Of a DNA stretch of 64,000 nucleotides, positions 23,835 to 32,609 are shown in pieces. The translations under genes and the position numbers were made by a program. The first letter of the stretch is position 1; the number at the start of each line of letters is the position of its first letter. The stretch is from positions 1 to 64,000 of the forward strand of contig JBFWVF010000002.1 of the NCBI GenBank assembly GCA_050246875.1, written 5' to 3'. This stretch comes from SHWB01 sp050246875. Lineage in GTDB: Bacteria > Pseudomonadota > Alphaproteobacteria > UBA6615. A model generated the notes under the pieces. That model saw only the letters and a program-made list of their open reading frames with translations. It was not told the origin of the DNA and did no database searches.

Positions 23835-25244
23835 ATGCTGATCGCGCTGGCAGGCTCATCGCAGCGGGGTGCCATGGGCACGTTTCTGGCGGTCATCGGC
23901 ATTACCCTGGCGCTCGCGGGCTGGAAGCTGACCGGCGAGGTGGCGTCGGAGTATTTCGCCAACTACGTCGTCGACCAGAACGATCTCGGCGCCAGCACCG
24001 GGCAGCCGCGCTCGATCCCGCCCGCCGCCGCTCCGGCGGCGGCCACCGCGCATGGCCCGGCGCCGGCCATGCCCGTCCTGCTCGCGGCGGTCCGCGGCGG
24101 CGCCCAGATCGCGGCTACGCCGGCACCCGCCGATCCGCCGGCGCCGCAGCCGGCGGCGTCCGAATCCTCCACCCAGGCGCCGGCCACCGCCGCACCGGAG
24201 GCTTCCGCCGGATCCGAGGATCCACTGCTGTCGCTGATCGGCGACACGCCCCATCGCCGGCCCGATGGAACCGTTTTCCTGCCGATCGCCGCGCAGCATG
24301 TCTTCGGCCTGCGTACCGTCATCGGCCAGCGCGTGTCGGTGCCGACGACGGTCGAGATGCCGGGGCGCGTCGTCACCAATCCCAGCACCGGCCATCTCAT
24401 CCAGCCCGCCCAGGAAGGTTTCGTCCAGCCGGTCGGCGCCGGCCTGCCCTTCGCCGGCCAGAAGGTACGGCGGGGAGAACTGCTCGCCCGGCTTGTTCCG
24501 GCGCTGTCGACTGTCGAGCGCGCCCAGCTCGACATCCGCATCCAGGAACTTACCAACAACATTGACCTCGCCCGCCGGCGCATGGCGCGCATCGAGGAAG
24601 TGCTGCTGGTGCGCTACCGCGCCAACCGGATCGAGCAGATGCGGGTCGAGATCGACGGCATGCGCCGGCAGCTCGCCATCCTGCGCGGCACCGTCGACCA
24701 GCCCATCGAGTTGCGGGCGCAGACGGACGGTATCCTGTCGAGCGTCAACGCCTCGGCGGGTCAGTTCGTCGAGGCCGGCCAGACGATCTTCGAGATCGTC
24801 GATCCGTCGCGCCTGTGGGTGTCGGCGGCGGCGTTCGAGCCGGGCATCCACGAGCGCCTCGTGGGCGCCTCGGCGATGACGACCGACGGCCGCGCGCTCG
24901 CCCTGCGCTTCGTCGGCGGCGGGCTCGAACTGCGCAGCCAGGCCCTGCCGCTGAACTTCGAGATCGTCGGTCCCGCCGGCAATCTCACGGTCGCCACGCC
25001 GGTGACGGTGGTGGTGCAGGTCGAGGGTCCCGGCGTCACCGGCCTGCGCATCCCGCGCGAGGCTGTCACGCGCACGAGCGACGGCCGCCAGCTCGTCTGG
25101 GAACGGCGCGCGGCGGAATCCTTCGTCGCCCACCACGTCTCGGTTGTGCCGGTCGACGCCGCCTCGGTGCTGGTCACCAGCCCGATCGCGGCGAGTGCGC
25201 GCATCGTCACGGCCGGCGTGGCGACGCTGGGCCAGATCCAGTGA
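23835..25244 (+). CDS. RND efflux periplasmic adaptor (CusB/CzcB-like)
   Basis: A 469-aa membrane-fusion protein. An N-terminal membrane segment (MGTFLAVIGITLALAGWKL) is followed by an Ala/Pro-rich linker (about 55-130), a barrel-sandwich half (MPGRVVTNPSTGHLIQPAQEGFVQPV), a coiled hairpin (about 220-285) and the second half (ELRAQTDGILSSVNASAGQFVEAGQTIFEI) leading to the beta-barrel. It would link an RND pump to an outer-membrane channel, and the CusA-like pump lies at 29493. ATG 23874 is an alternative start that removes 13 residues. No TolC-like gene is in the window. Overlaps the next gene by four bases (GTGA). Confidence 0.85.
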   Translation: MLIALAGSSQRGAMGTFLAVIGITLALAGWKLTGEVASEYFANYVVDQNDLGASTGQPRSIPPAAAPAAATAHGPAPAMPVLLAAVRGGAQIAATPAPADPPAPQPAASESSTQAPATAAPEASAGSEDPLLSLIGDTPHRRPDGTVFLPIAAQHVFGLRTVIGQRVSVPTTVEMPGRVVTNPSTGHLIQPAQEGFVQPVGAGLPFAGQKVRRGELLARLVPALSTVERAQLDIRIQELTNNIDLARRRMARIEEVLLVRYRANRIEQMRVEIDGMRRQLAILRGTVDQPIELRAQTDGILSSVNASAGQFVEAGQTIFEIVDPSRLWVSAAAFEPGIHERLVGASAMTTDGRALALRFVGGGLELRSQALPLNFEIVGPAGNLTVATPVTVVVQVEGPGVTGLRIPREAVTRTSDGRQLVWERRAAESFVAHHVSVVPVDAASVLVTSPIAASARIVTAGVATLGQIQ

Positions 25245-25606
25245 CCGCCGCCGCCACATGGCTGCGGCGGGCGGCGGCTGTCCGTCGCCGCCTGTTCGTC
25301 GCCATGGCGATGATATTCGCCGGCCTGTGTGCCGACGCGGTCCCGGCGGCGGCCCAGCCGCGCGCCGCCGAGGCGTCGTCGCCTTTGCAATTCGTGACGG
25401 ACATCGTGCCGGCGCCGGTCGACCGTCTCATGGCATCGCTGGTCGAGGAGTCCGAGGAGCGGATGGCGGAGGCCGACCGTCACACGGCGACGGTGCTGGC
25501 CGCGGCGATCGGCGGCGCCATCATCGTCGGTGCCGTCGCCGGCGGCCCGGAAATGGCGCTGATGGCCGGAGCCGCCATGCTTGCCGCCTATCTCGTGCTG
25601 CCCTGA
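25241..25606 (+). CDS. Small envelope protein with two C-terminal membrane helices
   Basis: A 121-aa protein of unknown function. The N-terminus is a signal peptide (positively charged, then VAMAMIFAGLCADAVPAAAQ). A short amphipathic stretch is followed by Gly/Ala-rich hydrophobic segments (about residues 80-121) that could form two short helices. It resembles in style the small glycine-rich proteins at 37352 and 53815. GTG 25241 overlaps the adaptor stop, so it is translationally coupled to it and probably part of the efflux or metal-handling unit. Confidence 0.65.
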   Translation: MTAAATWLRRAAAVRRRLFVAMAMIFAGLCADAVPAAAQPRAAEASSPLQFVTDIVPAPVDRLMASLVEESEERMAEADRHTATVLAAAIGGAIIVGAVAGGPEMALMAGAAMLAAYLVLP

Positions 25607-25624
25607 CGCGCGGACGCCGGCCCC

Positions 25625-25828
25625 ATGCAGTCCCTGACGATCGTGGTCATCCTCGCGGCGTCGTTCTTCGCCAACGTCATGGTCGAGACCATGTCGGAAC
25701 TGACCTCGGACGCCCTGCTCGACGACGATCCCGGCGTCGCCGCCGAGGCCTACATGGAGCCGCGCAACGCGCTGGTCGACATGATGCCCGACGCGACAGT
25801 GATCGTCTGGACCGGCAAGCGGCGCTGA
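25625..25828 (+). CDS. Small hypothetical membrane-anchored protein
   Basis: A 67-aa frame starting with a hydrophobic segment (LTIVVILAASFFANVMV) and a polar remainder. It lies 18 bp after the preceding small envelope protein on the same strand and just before a convergent gene. There is no clear ribosome binding site. Coding status rests on position, length and plausible composition only. Confidence 0.45.
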   Translation: MQSLTIVVILAASFFANVMVETMSELTSDALLDDDPGVAAEAYMEPRNALVDMMPDATVIVWTGKRR

Positions 25829-25834
25829 CGGCCG

Positions 25835-26461
25835 TCAGGCCTGCTGCACCGGCTCGCCCGCGGCGGCGCGCCGGCGGCGCAGCATGAACAGCCCGGCCGC
25901 GGCGGCGTAGACCGCGACGCCGCCGGCCACGAACAGCCAGCCCGGTATCTCGGCCGGCGGCACCGCCGAGACGGCGGCGGCCGAACCGGAGGTACCGGCG
26001 CTGACGCCGCCGGCGACCGCCAGCAGCAGGGGCACCGTCCCGTCTTCCGCGCCGATGGTATAGGCGACCTCGACCTCGTTGCGCCCGCCGCCGAGCACGA
26101 TCTCCTCGCTCACATAGACACCCGGCGCGATCTCGGTCAGGTCCAGCGGCAGGAAGTTGACGGTGGCCGAAACGGTGGCGCCCGTCGTCGGCGCGCCCGT
26201 CGCATAGTCCTCGATGAACAGGGCCAGACGCGGGCGATCGTATTTCACGCGCTGGACATTGCCGAACAGCCTGATCTGCCTGTCCTCGAACATCTGGCGG
26301 TTGGCGTAGACGAGTACGAACTGCCGGCTGCCGACCCTCGCCTCGACGCGCGGCGACACGACGACCGGGCGCACGCCATGGTCGTCCCCCGCCGCCGACG
26401 CGGCGGTTGGCAGCGCCAGAGCCAGCATGGCGATGCGGACGAGTTTCAGGACCGCGGACAT
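25835..26461 (-). CDS. Periplasmic domain protein with C-terminal membrane anchor
   Basis: A 208-aa protein with a signal peptide (about 1-23, ending PTAASA), an extracytoplasmic beta-rich domain, then a single membrane helix (about residues 170-192) and a basic tail (LRRRRAA). The segment VVVSPRVEARVGSRQFVLVYANRQMF recalls an alphaproteobacterial family of putative transmembrane proteins, but I cannot name it with confidence. ATG 26461 has AGGGG upstream and starts the signal peptide. It is divergent from the first duplicated binding protein across a region with a long palindrome. Confidence 0.65.
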   Translation of the reverse strand: MSAVLKLVRIAMLALALPTAASAAGDDHGVRPVVVSPRVEARVGSRQFVLVYANRQMFEDRQIRLFGNVQRVKYDRPRLALFIEDYATGAPTTGATVSATVNFLPLDLTEIAPGVYVSEEIVLGGGRNEVEVAYTIGAEDGTVPLLLAVAGGVSAGTSGSAAAVSAVPPAEIPGWLFVAGGVAVYAAAAGLFMLRRRRAAAGEPVQQA

Positions 26462-26483
26462 CTGCCCCTGTGCCTCTGGGCGT

Positions 26484-26508
26484 TGCGTCGACGCTGCAGC
26501 GTAACGCA
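26484..26508. promoter_or_regulatory. Palindromic operator candidate
   Basis: Perfect 12-bp palindrome ACGCTGCAGCGT (26491-26502) flanked by TGCGT (26484-26488) and ACGCA (26504-26508), forming a near-symmetric 25-base element. It lies between the divergent genes starting at 26461 and 26666 of the metal locus. No Zur-type box is present here, so a different regulator would be expected. Confidence 0.45.
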
Positions 26509-26665
26509 TCGTCGCCTGACGGCCAAATCGCCACGACATTATTGATCTGCGGACGAATCCGGGCGACCCGGCCCCGCGCCGCGCGCTATGGTCCGGCATT
26601 CACGCGGGCCGTTGCGCACGATGGCGATACGGCCCGGCACGAACCGGTTTTGGGGAGATATCCGC

Positions 26666-27598
26666 ATGAAGCGACTTCTGGTCGGGGCCTTGGGCCTCGC
26701 GCTGGCGGCGGCCATGCCACAGGCCGCCGAGGCGAAGCTGAAAGTCTTCGCCTGCTTCCCCGAGTGGGCGGCGTTGACGAAGGAACTGGGCGGCAACGCC
26801 GTCGATGTCTTCGTCGCCGTGTCGCCACTCACCAACCCCGACCACGTGACCGTGACGCCGGAACTGCTCGCCTCGCTCAAGGCCGCCGACCTGCTGGTCT
26901 GCACCGGCAAGACCTTCGAGGACGAATGGCTGCCGGCGGCGCTCGAGCGTGTCCGCAACCCGAAGCTTGCCGAGGGCAAGCCGGGCCGCTTCTTCGCCGG
27001 CGACTTCATCGAGATGCTCGAGGACGACCATCACGACGGCGACAAGAAGGAAGAGGGTCACCTGCACGAGGGCGGCAACCCGCACGTCCAGGGCGATCCC
27101 TACCGGATCCGGGCGATCGCCGGCCAGCTCGGCAAGCGCATGGTCGACCTCGACAAGGCCGACGCCGCGACCTATGCCGCGAACACCAAGAAGTTCGTGC
27201 TCGAAATCGGCGAACTGGCCAAGAGCCTCGAAGCCAAGGCGGCCCCGCTCAAAGGCGTCAACATCGTCGCCCAGCACGAGCACTCGGTCTACCTGCTGAA
27301 CTGGCTGAAGATCCACAGCGCGGCGATCGTCGAACCGGAAGTCGGCGTGCAGCCGGGGCCCGCCGACCTCGCCCGCATCATCGAGATGGTGCCGCGCGAC
27401 AACGTGAAGTTTGTCGTCCATGCCGCCTACGAGGACCCGCGTCCGTCGAAGTACGTCACCGACCGGGCCAACATCCCGCTGGTGAAGCTACCGTTCACGG
27501 TCGGCGGCACCGAGAAGGGCGGGCCGACCTTCGCCGATTTCTACCGCGACTCGGTCGAACGGATGCTCGACGGACTGGCCGGACGTGCCCGGCCTTGA
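26666..27598 (+). CDS. ZnuA-like metal-binding protein, copy 1
   Basis: A 310-aa periplasmic metal-binding protein (cluster A-I) with a signal peptide (1-23, ending AAEA). Candidate metal ligands are His60 (NPDHVTVTP), His140 (NPHVQGDP), His204/His206 (QHEHSVYL) and Glu256/Asp257 (YEDPRPSK). A short acidic His stretch at 119-134 replaces the long ZnuA loop. The AWGYF-type third motif is changed to HEHSVYLLNW. It differs clearly from the classical ZnuA at 14098. ATG 26666 is preceded by GGGGAG. It probably feeds the permease at 28665; metal identity is unknown. Confidence 0.87.
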   Translation: MKRLLVGALGLALAAAMPQAAEAKLKVFACFPEWAALTKELGGNAVDVFVAVSPLTNPDHVTVTPELLASLKAADLLVCTGKTFEDEWLPAALERVRNPKLAEGKPGRFFAGDFIEMLEDDHHDGDKKEEGHLHEGGNPHVQGDPYRIRAIAGQLGKRMVDLDKADAATYAANTKKFVLEIGELAKSLEAKAAPLKGVNIVAQHEHSVYLLNWLKIHSAAIVEPEVGVQPGPADLARIIEMVPRDNVKFVVHAAYEDPRPSKYVTDRANIPLVKLPFTVGGTEKGGPTFADFYRDSVERMLDGLAGRARP

Positions 27599-27749
27599 CC
27601 TGCAGGTGATGGGCCCGGCCCTCGCGGCCGGGCTCCTCGTCCTCGCCGCGGCCCACGCCGCGCGCTATGGTCCGGCATTCACGCCCGTCGCCGCGCGCGA
27701 TGGCGATACGGCCGGGCATGAACGGATCCGCTGGAGATCGTTCCGATGA
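27585..27749 (+). pseudogene. Remnant of the ABC permease start between the duplicated genes
   Basis: The first twenty codons from GTG 27585 repeat the N-terminus of the permease at 28665 (MPGLDLQVMGPAL then AGLLVLA). The frame then runs into the duplicated leader and stops at 27749, four bases inside the start of copy 2 (ATGA). It is a by-product of the tandem duplication. Although a 54-aa peptide could be translated and could couple translation to copy 2, a function is doubtful. Confidence 0.75.
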
Positions 27750-28678
27750 AGAAACTTCTGGTCGGCGCCATCGGCCTCGCGCTGGCAGCGGCCATGCCGC
27801 AGGCCGCCGAAGCGAAGCTGAAGGTCTTTGCCTGCCTCCCCGAGTGGGGCGCGCTGACGAAGGAACTCGGCGGCGCGTCCGTCGACGTCTTCGTCGCCGT
27901 GTCGCCCCTCGCCAATCCCGACAAGGTGATGGCGACGCCGGACATGCTGGCCTCGCTCAAGGCCGCCGACCTGCTGGTCTGCACTGGCGGCGGCATGGAG
28001 GACGAGTGGCTGCCCCCGGCGCTCGCGCGGGTCGGCAATCCGAAGCTGGCCAAGGGCAAGCCGGGCCGCTTCTTCGCCGCCGATTTCGTCAAGCTGCTCG
28101 AGGACGACCATCACGACGGCGACAAGAAGAAGGAAGGGGACCTCCATCTGGGCGGCAACCCGCACGTCCAGGGCGATCCCTACCGGGTGCGGGCGATCGC
28201 CGGCCAGCTCGGCAAGCGCATGGGAGACCTCGACAAGGCCGACGCCGCGACCTATGCCGCGAACACCAAGAAGTTCGTGCTCGAAATCGGCGAACTGGCC
28301 AAGAGCCTCGAGGCCAGGGCGGCCCCGCTCAAGGGCATCAACATCGTCGCCCAGCACGAGCACTCGGTCTACCTGCTGAACTGGCTGAAGATGCACAGCG
28401 CGGCGATCGTCGAGCCGGAGCCCGGCGTGCAGCCCGGCCCGGCGGACCTCGCGCGCATCATCGACATCGTGCCGCGCGACAACGTGAAGTTCGTCGTCCA
28501 CGCCGCCTACGAGGATCCGCGTCCGTCGAAGTACGTCACCGACCGGGCCAACATCCCGCTGGTGAAGCTGCCGTTCACGGTCGGCGGCACGGAAAAGGGC
28601 GGACCTACCTTCGCCGACTTCTACCGCGACTCGGTCGAACGGATGCTCGACGGACTGGCCGGACGTGCCCGGCCTTGA
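27746..28678 (+). CDS. ZnuA-like metal-binding protein, copy 2 (altered metal site)
   Basis: A 310-aa paralogue of the preceding gene with the same signal peptide pattern and length. His140, His204, His206 and Glu256/Asp257 are kept, but the first ligand is replaced: His60 of copy 1 (codon CAC) is Lys60 here (AAG, NPDKVMATP). His132 of the small His stretch is also Asp. It may therefore bind another metal, bind more weakly, or act as a partner or chaperone of copy 1. ATG 27746 has GGAG nine bases upstream. The stop overlaps the permease start by 14 bases. Confidence 0.87.
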   Translation: MKKLLVGAIGLALAAAMPQAAEAKLKVFACLPEWGALTKELGGASVDVFVAVSPLANPDKVMATPDMLASLKAADLLVCTGGGMEDEWLPPALARVGNPKLAKGKPGRFFAADFVKLLEDDHHDGDKKKEGDLHLGGNPHVQGDPYRVRAIAGQLGKRMGDLDKADAATYAANTKKFVLEIGELAKSLEARAAPLKGINIVAQHEHSVYLLNWLKMHSAAIVEPEPGVQPGPADLARIIDIVPRDNVKFVVHAAYEDPRPSKYVTDRANIPLVKLPFTVGGTEKGGPTFADFYRDSVERMLDGLAGRARP

Positions 28679-29465
28679 CCTGCAGGTGATGGGCCCGGCC
28701 CTCGTGGCCGGGCTCCTCGTCCTCGCGACCCATGTGCCGCTGGGCGTCATCGTCCTCAATCGCGGCATCATCTTCATCGACATTGCCCTGGCGCAGGTGG
28801 CGGCGACCGGCGTCGTGTTCGGCACGATGATGTGGGGCGAACTGACCGGCTGGATCATCCAGGCCAGCGCGGTCGGAGCGGCGCTCGGCTGCGCGGCGCT
28901 GCTGATGTGGACCGACAAGCGCTTTCCCGAAATCCAGGAAGCCATCATCGGCGTGGTCTACGTGCTGTCGGCGGCGATCCAGCTGCTGATGCTCGCCGCC
29001 GACCCGAGCGGCGCGGAATCGCTCACCAAGCTGCTGGTCGGCCAGATTCTCTGGGTGACGCCGCTGCAGCTTCTCGGCGTGGCGCTGGTCTCGGCCATCG
29101 TGCTGGTCGTCTGGCACTATCGCGACCTGCAGCGCGAGCGGGTGCTGTTCTACATCGCCTTCGCCGTCGTCATCACCATGTCGGTGCAGATCGTCGGCGT
29201 GCTGCTGGTGTTCGCCTCGCTGATCGTGCCGGCGCTGGCGGCGCGGCACATGCCGCCCGGTCTCAAGCCGCTGATCGCGTTCAACATCGGCGTCGCCGGC
29301 TATCTCGCCGGCATCGTCGCGTCGGCGATATTCAACACGCCGACGGGCGCCACCATTGTCTGCACGCTGGTGCTGGCCGCGCTCGTGCTGGCGCCGCTCG
29401 TGCGGGCCGCGCGGCGGTCCCGCGCCGCGCCGGTTGCGCCGTTCGGGCGGGCGCCGGGCGAATAG
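28665..29465 (+). CDS. ABC-3 family metal transporter permease without adjacent ATPase
   Basis: A 266-aa inner-membrane permease with about eight hydrophobic helices. VIVLNRGIIFIDIALAQVAATGVVFG corresponds to the conserved ZnuB segment, but with DIALAQ in place of DTLSHS. The ATPase-contact segment is weak compared with ZnuB. GTG 28665 overlaps the binding-protein gene; ATG 28689 is an alternative. No ATP-binding subunit is nearby, so it would need to borrow ZnuC (15673) or another ATPase, or work without one. The RND pump follows after 27 bases. Confidence 0.83.
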   Translation: MPGLDLQVMGPALVAGLLVLATHVPLGVIVLNRGIIFIDIALAQVAATGVVFGTMMWGELTGWIIQASAVGAALGCAALLMWTDKRFPEIQEAIIGVVYVLSAAIQLLMLAADPSGAESLTKLLVGQILWVTPLQLLGVALVSAIVLVVWHYRDLQRERVLFYIAFAVVITMSVQIVGVLLVFASLIVPALAARHMPPGLKPLIAFNIGVAGYLAGIVASAIFNTPTGATIVCTLVLAALVLAPLVRAARRSRAAPVAPFGRAPGE

Positions 29466-29492
29466 CCGCCCCGGTCGGGAGATCACGGTCGC

Positions 29493-32400
29493 ATGTTCGC
29501 CTTCCTGGTGAGTGCCAGCCTTCGCAGCCGCCTGATCGTGCTGATCGTCGCGCTGATCGCCATCGGCTACGGCATCTACGCCCAGCGCTACCTCGCCATC
29601 GACGTCTTTCCGGACCTCAACAAGGGCCTGGTGACGGTGGTGACGGAGGCGCATGGCCTCGCGCCCGAGGAGGTCGAGGTGCTGGTGACGACGCCCATCG
29701 AACAGGCGATGAGCGGCGCCACCGGCATGACCCGCGTGCGCACCAGTTCCGGCACCGGCCTGTCGGTCGTCTATGTCGAGTTCGACTGGGACACCGACAT
29801 CTACAACGCGCGGCAGGTCGTGGCCGAGCGACTGGCCCTCGCCGAAGAAGCCCTGCCCGAGAACGCCACGCCGCTGCTGATGCCGATCTCGTCCTACATG
29901 GGCGAGATCCTGCTGATCGCCATGTCGGGCCCGGGGGCCGACCCGATGGTGATGCGCGAACTGGCCGACTGGGTGGTCGCCCCGCGCCTGCGCGCGGTGC
30001 CCGGGGTCAGCCGCGTGGTGCCCATCGGCGGCCTCGTCCGCCAGTACCGCGTAACCCCGAACCTGCTGCGCATGAACGATCTCGGCATCACCGCGCAGGC
30101 GATCGAGGAGGCGGTGCACGAGTTCGGCACCAACACCGGCGGCGGCGTCGTCGACCTCAATTCGCAGGAATACCTGATCCGCAACGTCGGCCGCGTGCGT
30201 GACCTCGAGGATCTCCGCAACGTCACCGTGCAGATGCGCGACGGCCGTCCGATTCCGCTGCGCCAGGTGGCCGACGTCGAGTTCCTGCCCAAGCAGCGCC
30301 GCGGCGACGCCGGCTTCATGGGCCAGCCCGCCGTGGTGCTCTCCGTGCAGAAACAGCCGGCGGCCGACACGCTGGTGCTGACGGCGCAGGTCGAGGAGGT
30401 GCTGCGCCAGCTCAACGCCACCATGCCGGAGGGCCTGCGCGTCGATCAGGTGATCTTCCGCCAGGCCGACTTCATCGAGGCCTCCGTCGACAACATGCAG
30501 AACGTGATGATCGAGGCCGTCGTCGCGGTGTCGATCGTGCTGTTCCTGTTCATGGCCAACGTCCGCGCCACGGCGATCTCGCTGGTAGCCATCCCTCTGT
30601 CGGTACTGATCACCTTCATCGTGTTCCGCCTGAGCGGCATGACACTCAACACCATGACCCTCGGCGGCCTCGCCATCGCCATCGGCGAACTGGTCGACGA
30701 CGCGGTGGTCGACGTCGAGAACATCTCGCGGCGGCTGGCCGAGAACCGCCGGCGGCCGGTGCCGTTGCCGACCCTGCGCGTCATCGCCGACGCCTCGCAG
30801 GAAGTCCGCTCGGGCATCGTCTACTCGACCGCCATCATCATCCTCGTGTTCCTGCCGCTCTTCGCCCTGCCCGGGCTGGAGGGCCGCCTGTTCGCGCCGC
30901 TGGGCATCGCCTACGTCGTGTCGATCCTCGTCAGCCTGATCATCTCGATCACCCTGACGCCGGTGCTGTGCTCGTTCCTGCTGCCGAAGATGAAGCGCCA
31001 GAACCACGGCGAGGCGTTCGTCATCCGCAATCTCAAGGCATTCAACGCGCGCCTGCTCGACCGTGTGTTCGACAATCCGAAGCCGCTGCTGATCGCCGTC
31101 GGCGCCGCCGTCTTCTTCGCCGCCGCGCTGGTGCCGACGCTGCCGCGCTCGTTCCTGCCGCACTTCAACGAAGGCTCGATCATCGTCGAACTCGAACTGG
31201 AGCCCGGTATCTCGCTGGAGGAGTCGGTGCGGATCAGCACCGCCGCCGAACGGTTGATGATGGCCATCCCGGAGGTCGCCGCCGTCGGCCGCCGCACCGG
31301 ACGCTCGGAGTCGGACGAGCACAATCTCGGCGTCAACGTCAGCGAGATCGAGGCGACGATCGTCCTCGACGACCGCCGCATGTCGACCGTCATCGATGAG
31401 GTCCGCAGCCGGCTGTCCGGCCTGCCCGGAACGGTGACCGTGGGTCAGCCGATGTCGCACCGGCTCATCCACCACATCCTCACCGGCGCCGCCGCGGAAG
31501 TGGTGATCAAGGTGTTCGGCGACGATCTCGACGTGCTGCGAACCATCGCCCAGGACATCAAACGGCGCATGGAGGCCGTTCCGGGGCTGGTCGACCTGCG
31601 CGTCGAGAAGCTGGTGCCGGTGCCGCAGGTGCAGATCCGCGTCGACCCGCGCAAGGCGCAGCTCTACGGCGTCCATCCCGGCGACCTGACGCGCCGGCTG
31701 GCCAATCTGACCAACGGCGCCACTGTGTCGCAGATCGTCGACGGCGTGCGCTACTTCGACGTCGTCGTCCGCCTCGGCGACGGCGGGCGCGACGTGCGCT
31801 CGCTGGCGGCGACGCTGATCGAGACGGCCTCCGGCCCGGTGCCGCTGTCGCGGCTGGCGACGGTCGAGCTGAACGCCGGACCGAACGACGTGCGGCGCGA
31901 GAACGGTCGCCGCCGGCTGCTGGTGATGGCGAACAGCGACGGCACCAATGCCAACCGCATCGCCTCCGAGGTCAGTTCGATCGCCCGCAACATCCAGGTG
32001 CCGACCGGCTACTACGTGACGTTCGAGGGCACCTACGCCCAGCAGGCGAGTTCGCTGTGGCGCCTGATCGCCCTGTCGGCGGTCTCACTGCTGCTGATTT
32101 TCGGCGTGCTCTACCAGCGCTACCGCTCGACGCGGCTGGCTCTGATCATCATGACCAACGTGCCGCTGGCGCTCGTCGGCAGCATCGTCGCGATCAAGAT
32201 TTCCGGCCTCGAACTGTCCGTCGCCACCATGGTCGGCTTCATCACGCTGGCCGGCATCAGCACGCGCAACGGCATCCTCAAGATCAGCCACTTCATCAAT
32301 CTCGTGACGCGCGAGGGCGAGACCTTCGGCCGCGCGATGATCCAGCGTGGCGCGCGTGAGCGCCTGATGCCCGTGGCGATGACGGCGGCGGCGGCCGGTT

Positions 32401-32609
32401 GCGGCCTTCTGCCGCTGCTTCTCCACCCCTACACGCCGGGCAAGGAAATCCTCTATCCGGTCGCCGTCGTCATCTTCGGCGGCCTGGTCAGCGCGACCAT
32501 TCTCGACGCCCTGCTGACGCCGTGGCTGTTCCTGCGCTTCGGCAAGGCGCCGCTGGAAGCGCTGGCCCGCGCCACACGGCGTGGCCCGCAAACGGCCGAA
32601 GCATTCTGA
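29493..32609 (+). CDS. Heavy-metal-type RND efflux pump (CusA/CzcA-like)
   Basis: A 1038-aa inner-membrane proton-driven pump with two six-helix halves and two periplasmic porter loops. The N-terminus (LAIDVFPDLNKGLVTVVTEAHGLAPEEVE) and GGLAIAIGELVDDAVVDVENI in helix 4 match the heavy-metal efflux branch. The helix-4 proton-relay Asp and Glu align with those of CusA (MVDAAIVMIEN), whereas the first CzcA Asp is absent. It would work with the adaptor at 23835. Its position after a binding protein and permease suggests joint control of one metal, but the direction and substrate are inferred. Confidence 0.9.
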   Translation: MFAFLVSASLRSRLIVLIVALIAIGYGIYAQRYLAIDVFPDLNKGLVTVVTEAHGLAPEEVEVLVTTPIEQAMSGATGMTRVRTSSGTGLSVVYVEFDWDTDIYNARQVVAERLALAEEALPENATPLLMPISSYMGEILLIAMSGPGADPMVMRELADWVVAPRLRAVPGVSRVVPIGGLVRQYRVTPNLLRMNDLGITAQAIEEAVHEFGTNTGGGVVDLNSQEYLIRNVGRVRDLEDLRNVTVQMRDGRPIPLRQVADVEFLPKQRRGDAGFMGQPAVVLSVQKQPAADTLVLTAQVEEVLRQLNATMPEGLRVDQVIFRQADFIEASVDNMQNVMIEAVVAVSIVLFLFMANVRATAISLVAIPLSVLITFIVFRLSGMTLNTMTLGGLAIAIGELVDDAVVDVENISRRLAENRRRPVPLPTLRVIADASQEVRSGIVYSTAIIILVFLPLFALPGLEGRLFAPLGIAYVVSILVSLIISITLTPVLCSFLLPKMKRQNHGEAFVIRNLKAFNARLLDRVFDNPKPLLIAVGAAVFFAAALVPTLPRSFLPHFNEGSIIVELELEPGISLEESVRISTAAERLMMAIPEVAAVGRRTGRSESDEHNLGVNVSEIEATIVLDDRRMSTVIDEVRSRLSGLPGTVTVGQPMSHRLIHHILTGAAAEVVIKVFGDDLDVLRTIAQDIKRRMEAVPGLVDLRVEKLVPVPQVQIRVDPRKAQLYGVHPGDLTRRLANLTNGATVSQIVDGVRYFDVVVRLGDGGRDVRSLAATLIETASGPVPLSRLATVELNAGPNDVRRENGRRRLLVMANSDGTNANRIASEVSSIARNIQVPTGYYVTFEGTYAQQASSLWRLIALSAVSLLLIFGVLYQRYRSTRLALIIMTNVPLALVGSIVAIKISGLELSVATMVGFITLAGISTRNGILKISHFINLVTREGETFGRAMIQRGARERLMPVAMTAAAAGCGLLPLLLHPYTPGKEILYPVAVVIFGGLVSATILDALLTPWLFLRFGKAPLEALARATRRGPQTAEAF

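Larger units (their letters stand above)
26571..28730. repeat. Tandem duplication of about 1.08 kb
   Basis: Two head-to-tail copies, roughly 26571-27650 and 27651-28730. Coding parts align without gaps at an offset of 1080 (ATG 26666/27746, stop 27598/28678). The leader aligns at an offset of 1079, starting from CGCGCTATGGTCCGGCATTC at 26582 and 27661. The right ends share GTGATGGGCCCGGCCCTCG and GCCGGGCTCCTCGTCCTCGC before diverging. The unit therefore comprised leader, binding-protein gene and the first codons of the permease gene. Confidence 0.92.

Noticed and set aside
28605..31676. A minus-strand open frame of about 1020 codons opposite the RND pump, rich in His and Asp.
   Set aside because: The plus-strand pump is full length with conserved motifs. 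The His/Asp content is the reverse reading of Val/Ile-rich membrane helices.
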